A stretch of DNA of 15,000 bases, from the NCBI GenBank assembly GCA_905221605.1, contig CAJNDS010002212.1, forward strand, positions 40,001 through 55,000. The letters run 5' to 3'. Of the stretch, positions 7,000-14,100 are shown piece after piece. Under the pieces are notes generated by a model. The model saw nothing but the letters and a program-made list of their open reading frames with translations. It ran no database searches and was not told where the DNA came from. The stretch is from Symbiodinium natans (lineage: Eukaryota; Sar; Dinophyceae; Suessiales; Symbiodiniaceae). Position 1 is the first letter of the stretch. The number at the start of each line of letters is the position of its first letter. A program made the translations under genes and the position numbers.

Positions 7000-8421
7000 A
7001 GAAAGGCGCCAAGTCCGGATGAAGGCCACGAGGTCGGACAGTGACCGATGTGATGACCCGCAGCTCAGTGGGAATTTGGAGTTCAGCGCTCTTGGCTGGA
7101 ACAAGGTGGGTAAAATTGGCAAGGGTGAATTGAGGCTTCGCCACAGCAGAAGTCGCTGCTGGCTCAGCTTCTCAACGCCGCAGGATAAGAGCATGGTGCC
7201 TTGGCAAGGCTCCTCCAGCAAAGACCCTCACTCCGATGTTGGCACATATAGGAGTGAAGAAGGGAATGAGTCACAGAAAAAATTCAAGTTGAAATAGTCG
7301 TAAGAACGACACAAAGTTTGCCACTCGGGAGCCCAGTCGCTATATCAATGGCTCCTCTGCCGTGGCTCCAGCCATGGGAGTCGATCGGGTCGACGGGTGC
7401 CTCTTGTGGGCACTACGATGCTCGCCATTCTGCAGCTACTGGGGCAAAGACCCTGTAAGGCTGCTGGTGAGCCAAAATGACAGACGGTTGAACACTGGAA
7501 TGTGTCCGTATGTCCTTCAAGAGTTGTATGCTTATCCAGCGCAGGCGCACCACAAGGGATGGGGGGCGAAACACAGCAGCCCATGGAACTACAAATCACT
7601 CCAATATCATGCTCATGAAGGGATCTAAAAACTAACACATCAACTAGAGAGAATACACCTCACGAGACACGAAACCCGAAGGTGGACGCGATTTTTGTTG
7701 CTGAGGCCTCAAAAGCTTGGATCAGTGCCAAATCTTGCCCCTAAGTGCAGAACCCGAAATTGTGGGGACTTCCTCAGACGATGGGAACTTTGCATGCAAA
7801 AACCCCATTGCGGACGCTTCATCGGCCGCAAGCTGAATTTTAGTGACGAGCCCCCTTCGGAACTCCAAGACCCCAGTGCGAGAGCGATGTGCAATTACGC
7901 TTAAAGCGATGCAAGTTCACAGCGTTTCACCTCCCGGCCCCCCTCCACCCAGCAATTAAGGAGAGCAAGCCTGCTTCGTGGCCTCTCCTGCGGCCTATGC
8001 GCCCCATGCCGTCATCTAGTCCAAACGATTGCTCGCGGACTGGCGCGCAAGCTAAGGCCATGCTTATGCATTCCTGGAAACCATCGAGAAGCCCTTCATC
8101 GACCCTTTTACCTGCCGAACGCTAACGTCCCACACCCAGGCGTTACTATGAGTTTCTGCAGGAAGGCCTGGGTCGCATGCGATGAAACATTCTTCATGCC
8201 GGCGTGGGGACCTGAGATTACTTGGGCAATCATGTGCCCGACAAGCCCGGAAGGAAACATCGAAAATTGGGGGGCAAGGTATTGTTGGATGCCGCACAAA
8301 TGGTGGTCTTCAGCATCTCGCAGGTGGGAAAACTGTGGGGTAGGGTCTTGGATGCCTTTGGTGGGCGACGTCGGCTTCCAGTGCCGGATTTCGTGTCCGG
8401 CCCCAGTTTGTAAGAAAGAGG
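7000..8421. other. Stretch without supported gene
   Basis: Several frames of 60-125 codons occur on both strands, but none has a recognised motif or paired splice sites. The best are a minus frame at 8108-8299 (SGLVGHMIAQVISGPHAG) and plus fragments near 8,050-8,110 (AFLETIEKPFIDPFTCRTL) and 8160-8410. Any could be an exon. Confidence 0.5.
7468..7487 (-). other. Spliced-leader-like 20-mer (possible relict)
   Basis: Read on the minus strand the 20 bases are CCGTCTGTCATTTTGGCTCA. The dinoflagellate trans-spliced leader ends CCGTAGCCATTTTGGCTCAAG (from memory). The last 12 bases (CATTTTGGCTCA) are identical, and the CCGT start matches with one base of spacing difference. It points toward the broken gene at 6581-6935. 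Confidence 0.35.
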
Positions 8422-8515
8422 GTTAGTTTAGGTTAGGGTTTAGGGTGTAGGGTTTAGGGTTTAGGGTTTAGGGTTTAGGGTTAGGGTTTAGGGGTTAGGG
8501 TTTAGGGTTTGGGAT
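8422..8515 (+). repeat. Interstitial telomere-like array TTTAGGG
   Basis: About 13 units of TTTAGGG with some TTAGGG and TTTAGGGG variants, G-rich strand on plus. It marks the left border of the telomere-repeat-rich half of the window. Confidence 0.95.
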
Positions 8516-8810
8516 CCTTATTACAGGGGAAATCCTACTATTTGGGGGTCGTTTTAAGGGTCCCGTATTCTCGTAAACTCCATATGATGCTGATGATGAA
8601 CTGACTTAGATGTGGGGGGTAGGTTTATATGGGGCTTTGGGCGATTTTGGCGAGTGCCTTCATGGCTCAGAAAGAACATTGGCGGACTGTTGTTTGAGAG
8701 CCCTTTAGGAGATCATCGTAGTAAAGTGATCATCATGTGGCAAACCCGAAGCGTAACCGTCCTCAATCCTAACTAAGTCTGCAGGCATGGAAAGCGAAGT
8801 CTCAAACGCG

Positions 8811-8901
8811 CTAAACCCTAAACCCTAAACCCTAAACCCTAACCCTAAACCCAAACCCTTAAACCCTAAACCTAAACCCTAAACCCTAAACCCTAAACCC
8901 T
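8811..8901 (-). repeat. Interstitial telomere-like array CCCTAAA
   Basis: About 13 units of CCCTAAA with minor variants (CCCTAA, CCCAAA, CCCTTAAA). It faces the array at 8422-8515 head to head across about 295 bases. Confidence 0.95.
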
Positions 8902-8948
8902 GCATGCACAGGGTTCAAGGATGGGGTTTCTAGTTGGAAAACAGAGCG

Positions 8949-9057
8949 CTAATGGTCCCATGTAACCTCATTATTATGTAACTTGGGCCCTAAAGTCTTA
9001 TGTAGGAGGTGCTGTAAGGCCCCAAGTATTCCTTATTTAGGTACATGGACCATTAGG
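8949..9057. mobile_element. Foldback (MITE-like) element, family A copy 1
   Basis: The ends are inverted: CTAATGGTCC-ATGTA(A)CC on the left and GGTACATGGACCATTAG on the right. Pairing continues inward (ACTTGGGCCCT against AGGCCCCAAGTATT), so nearly the whole 109 bases fold back. There is no coding capacity. It shares GGTCC-ATGTA and the inner GGGCC/AAGT block with the element at 11563-11698. No clear target duplication was seen. Confidence 0.7.
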
Positions 9058-9367
9058 GGAGGTCAATAGTCTAAGGTTAACCGTGTTACTTGGGAGCATG
9101 AACTGGACGGAGAACCCGATGTTTTGGCGTCTTAAAGTGTGAGGAAGTGACCATGGAAAGGGAGCTATAGCTTCCAGAGCCAGTTTGTTAGGGTCTCAAG
9201 GTGTCAAGGTGTTTTTTTCGGAAAAGACTGACAGGTGGGATGGATTCCAGGTCTTTTCATGGCTGCTGCGGTTGCTCTCTTATTCCCCTAATTAAACCCT
9301 AAACCCTATGCCTATGACCTAACCGCTTGTCAAGAGAGTTCCGGTCACGTAGAAAGACTTATGAAGC

Positions 9368-9478
9368 CAGGGTTTTACCAGGATGGGCTATTAGGTCCTA
9401 TAATCCCCATAATCAACCCTATAAAGGGCCTTCTAAGGGGTTATAGGGTACTAGCACGTCCTGGTAAGCGGTTCCCTG
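9368..9478. mobile_element. Foldback (MITE-like) element, family C
   Basis: The left arm starts CAGGGTTTTACCAGGATGGG and the right arm ends GTCCTGGTAAGCGGTTCCCTG. Reverse-complementing the right arm gives CAGGG...TACCAGGA...GCTA...CCTATAACCCC, matching the left arm for about 40 bases with a few gaps. 111 bases, non-coding. The frame that crosses it (9361-9543) is not a gene. Confidence 0.65.
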
Positions 9479-9479
9479 T

Positions 9480-10810
9480 GCATTCGACTCGTGAACTGGA
9501 GAGACAGCAATTAACAGGGGTGTACATTATAAGTCACAGGTAAGAAGACCCTCTAGGATATCATGTACACCATGCGAAGATGCAAATAATGTCAAAAGAG
9601 CGCGTGAAATAAGTGTTTATAAGCGATTGACAGCATGGGCTTGTTGACCTTTGGCGTCTTCCACCACGGTAAGGGGCAAACCCTTCTTCCTGCTCCTGAC
9701 CTCTGCCTGAAGCCTATCCTGTCCAAGCGATTAGCCTGCGCTAACAGCCCTGCGACGACATCTCAATGTGAGTTCTGCAGGGCTGTCGTCGACAAATTTC
9801 CAATACTTAGGCTTGGAACCAACACACTAAACCCTAAACCCTAAACAATCCCTACTTCCTAAACCCTAAAACCAGTTCAACAGCCCCCGACAGTATTGTC
9901 GTATCATAAATTCATCTCCTGAGGTCCCAACATTGCCCCAGCATGACAAGCATGACTCTGTCCACGTATGTACAGAGATCGATCCCAACACTGCCTTATG
10001 TGGGTCTGGCAGAATGACTTTTGAACATCTTTCCCTACTAACTGCGTTATGCTCGTTGAAATCTGATTCGTTCGGTACATGCCCTAGTGCGCCACGACGA
10101 CGTTGGTGCTGTTGGGCTTTGGGGGGTGCAATTCCTGAGCCACATCTGCTGCTGGCAACGAAAGGCTGTTCTGCAGCTGGGGTGCAGAATTTGGTTTTTT
10201 TGGATGTTTTGGGGATACACTGGGAGGTTGCCCCCTTGTACTAGCAGTCCTTAATAGGCATTATAGTTCCCCCTACTGGAATCCCTCTCAAGGACTGCTA
10301 GTACAAGGGGAAACATTCCAAAGATGTGCCGAAAAGTAGCCACGGCTGGCTACCCAAGCACCTAAACGTCGCACGACCATACGCACGAAAATGCATCCAA
10401 CAAGCAAACCGCTGAGAAATTCGCGCAAAACTTGCAATGAGCCCCCCCAACAAACATCCGAAACTTATAAAACGTATTGCAGGTGGTGGCTTCTTTTGCC
10501 TGGCTTCGGCTTGGTTGTTGGACCGCTAGGTGTCCTATGGTGTCCTTGCACCGTCAAGCAGCAAGCAGTCAATAAAAGCAATTCATGTACTGCTCCTACT
10601 CGTTTTTCGCTGAAAGGCGCGGTGCTTAATGTGCCCAAGCTTGTTTGGGGAGGGAAGAGTAGATGTGCCCTTCTATCTATGTGTGCACTTGCCACCACTG
10701 CCTGTGACTGTACCATTCACAGGAGTTGAAAGGGCTCACGGCCTTTCACCCCAAAATACAACAGCATTCGTGCCTCTTGGGGGGGGGGGGAAAGCCGGCG
10801 TAAGAGTCGC
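9480..10810. other. Downstream spacer of the TTL-like gene
   Basis: Holds short telomere-like bits (9828-9845, 9860-9870), the family B element at 10221-10322 and a 12-G run (10779-10790). Frames at 9933-10244 and 10391-10729 show no motif. The 3' end of the TTL transcript must lie here, but no distinctive signal is seen. Confidence 0.6.
10221..10322. mobile_element. Foldback (MITE-like) element, family B copy 1
   Basis: Perfect 21-base inverted repeats lie at 10232-10252 (CCCCTTGTACTAGCAGTCCTT) and 10290-10310; the imperfect outer arms (TGGGAGGTTG against ACATTCCA) extend it to about 102 bases. The short loop has no coding capacity. It is related to the element at 12727-12841. Confidence 0.75.
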
Positions 10811-11148
10811 TCATTCGACATCGACGGCCTGGAAATCGAATGCCTCGTCGATGAGCACCTCGAACCCGCGCATCGGAGAGTGAAGCATGGCTTCCTTGTT
10901 CTTTCCTTCGTCGCTGTGGGCCCATAATACAAGCTCCATCATCTCTCGGACCATGTCGGGGATTATGGCCTTCTTCACCTGCACGTCTATGACCCAGGAG
11001 GGATCTCTGTTTGCCTCCAGCAGGTACACCCGCTGGTCGGCATCAACGATGATGTCCAAGCCAAAGATCTCAAACTGACCGACCTCCGGCAAGGACACAT
11101 GGGCGCAAGATGAACTCGAATGTTCGGGGCAGGAAGGCCACTGGTGTG
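10811..11148 (-). CDS. TTL-like gene, last exon (catalytic C-terminal part)
   Basis: The frame reads to a TGA at 10811-10813. It contains QFEIFGLDIIVDADQ and then VYLLEANRDPSW. This is the TTL family's C-terminal block FE-x-x-G-x-D then LLE-x-N, with the Mg-ATP-coordinating Asp, Glu and Asn all present. A helical stretch (VREMMELVLW) and a tail of about 37 residues rich in acidic and hydrophobic positions follow. The exon start is placed at 11148. There the acceptor GGTTTAG, the end of a telomere-like tract, joins in phase with the upstream exon that ends in one base (G plus CA gives Ala). An alternative acceptor is ACACCAG at 11141, but it breaks phase. Confidence 0.85.
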
Positions 11149-14100
11149 CTAAACCCTCTACTGTAAACCCTAAGCCGTCCCTAGGTCCCAATAGGCCTTC
11201 GCCTTTTCTGCGATGCCCTCCTTCATGCCGAGATTGACCTGCATGGCGCATGCGGTGCTTCAGACTCTGTCAGAAAAAAACACCTCTTCACAGGGCACCC
11301 TATCTTCCATACGAAATCCGAAGCCCGAAACCCTTAACCCTAACTCTGATTGCTTATGCAGGAATCCCCGATACAAACACACACACACGCTTTTAATGTG
11401 ACTCGACAGGACTGTGCCTCCATGCAGATGGCTTTGACTTGCTGCCAGAAGTTGAGCCGGAAAGCAGGAATACCATAGTTCTCCTTCAGATACTTGTCCA
11501 GTTCCTGCCAGAGTTGGGGTTTAAGGGTTAAGGGTTTAGGGAGAGCTTGCACTTCATCAAAGCCCTTAAGGGTCCATGTACCCATGTAGTATATAGTTGG
11601 GGCCTTGAAGGGATTCCCATAGAGTAGCTAACCCTAAACCCTAAACCCTAAACCTAGGGCCCAAGTATATTCTGTATGGGTACATGGACCCTTTAGGGAA
11701 CGAGAACTCACACCCCGCCTTGCAGCAGGCAGCAACAGGTTTAGGGTTTGGGGGTTTAGGGTTTAGGGGTTTAGGGTTTAGGGGTTTAGGGGTTTAGGGG
11801 TTCAGGGTTTAGGGCTTAGGGGTTTAGGGTTTTCCGCTAGCTTCGGTCAGACCCCAGGCTCGCGAGTTCATCTACACGTCGTGGCGCTTGCTTGAAGTTT
11901 GACCCCCCCCGGCCCAAATCCTACGCCCTAAACCTAATCCTTCATCCTTCACAGTGCAAAAAAATTGACAAAACCATGGCCCCAAAAAAGACCCTGAAGA
12001 GGGCCCATAAGATGCTTCCCCCCCCCCCCCCCCCAAACGCCCCAAAACCCCCCAAAAGGCCGTCACACAACCACCCCGAATATCAGGAAAAGCAAAACCT
12101 CCAAAACCCTCTCACAAAACCCCCCAAACCTCCCCCAAACCCCCAAAACCCCCCCAAAACCCAACAAAAAACACCAAACCCCCCTCAAAACCCCCCACAA
12201 CCCCCAAAACCACCCAACGAACGTGGAAACGTTAAAAAAACAAAACCCAGCAAAACCCCCCCCAAAACCCGGCAAAACTCGACAAAACTCCGGACACAAA
12301 CCTGTACAATTTCTATAAACCCTAAACCCTAAACCCTAAACCCTGAACCCTAAACCCTAAACCCTAAACCCTAAACCCTCAAAAGTGAAAACACAAAAGC
12401 CGTGGGTGGTTGCTGCCCATGCGGGTGTCCTCGATGGAGATCAGGTTTGAGGCCGCCGAGCCGCCGAAGTCATCTTGCTTCTTCTGAAACTCCTCGTTTA
12501 GGGTTTAGGGTTTAGGGTTTAGGGTTTAGGGTTTAGGGTTCAGGGTTTCGGCTTTAGGGTTTAGGCCTAATAAGTAGAATAAGTTTTTTTTTTTTTTTTA
12601 TTTTTTTTTTTTTTTTTTTTTTTTTTGGGGGGGGGGGGGGGTATTCTAGTATAATTATAAAGGGACCATACGGGAGCATTTTTTAAAAATCTTCCGACTT
12701 CCGACCCCTATGTTGTAGTTTTCATTTGGGATGTTCCCCCCCTATACTAACAGTCCTGAATAGAGATCATCGTACCCCCTGTTAAAATCCTTATTAGGGA
12801 CTGTCCTATTAGGGACTGTTAGTATAAGGGGCGCATCCCAAGTTTCCATTGTTGTCTGTGCGTGGTTTGGTTTGGGGTTTGGTGTGGGTTGAGGGCTGCA
12901 GTGATCGACCGGGTCACGCGCTGCAGCAACCGGTGCACGCTGCTGTGCAGACAACCTTTGCTTCTGAACCCTAAACCCTAAACCCTAAACCCTGAATCCC
13001 TGAACCCCTCCTGCTCTGTGACGTGTCGGAACAAGTCTTCGCGGTTGAACTTGTTTTCGTCGTAAAACTCGGCACAGCCTGGACCAGTTCGACAAGTGCC
13101 ACTGCTGCTGCGCTCAGTCATACTGAGAAGACCGAGCGCAAGACGCTTGACGTAGGCAAAATTGTAATGGAACCTTAGCGTGCAGGCGGGCACCAGGTCT
13201 TCTAGCGCTTGCTTCTCCACAAAGCTTGTGACTATTGTGATTGTTATTGCGATTATTATCATGTGAGGCCCCCTTCGCTTTCCCGTTTCAGGCGCAGACG
13301 TGAGAAGTGGCTTGGTTCGAGCCACCAGCAAGTAGACCCGGATCGCAAACTTCCGATTCCTGGGTAGACCGGGCCCGAACCCCTAACCCCTAACCCCTAA
13401 TTAACCCCTAACCCCTAACCCCTCACCCCTAACCCCTAGCCCCTTAACCCTAAACCGTAAACCCTAAACCCCATGCATCTCAATGAGGTTGGGTGAGCAC
13501 GTGCTTCCACCAAGCTTCTCCAGCAGCATGGGGTTCACCATGTACTCCTCAACCGTACACAACTGCAGAAACGATGAGCCGAAGATGGTTCATGGTTTAG
13601 GGTTTAGGGTTTAGAGGTTAGTTACATGAATCAGTTGCATCTATCGCCATAGTGTAGGGTATCACAAGGGTTTAGGGTTTGGGTTTGGGGTATCATACAG
13701 AACGAGCCTGGATGATGCCGACATTGGCGAAGTGTCTCTCCTTGAGAGGAGGTTCATTCGGATCAAACACCTGCGCCCCGAGCTGAAACTGGAGCATCAG
13801 AAACATTGTGCAACTCGCGAAGAGTTGACAAGAATAAGCGTAGGCAAAAGAATGCGAACAAGCCTAGAATTGATGATGATAATTGCCTAAGGTGGGCTAA
13901 GAAGTCTGCTTGCCAAGAATGGGTGCATTCGCCTCAACGTTCTTGCATCTGGTTCGAAACGGCTTCTCCTTCCAGCACGGCACATGCATCTGGGCAAAGT
14001 CATGAGCCTGAGGCCTTCCCTTCAAGCCTATATAGACCTAAAAACCCTAAACCCTAAACCCGAAATTTTAAACCCCTAGACCCCCCAAACCCCTGAACCC

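Noticed and set aside
6760-7044. Plus-strand frame with VGVHPPGGNSFYG, like a SPIRAL1/Jupiter microtubule motif
   Set aside because: The opposite strand carries the far stronger YWICAYANNQ family motifs across the same bases; the PPGG match is short and has no supporting context.
11892-12332. Plus-strand Pro/Lys-rich frame of 146 codons
   Set aside because: It is a translation of the C/A low-complexity tract and ends in telomere-repeat peptides.
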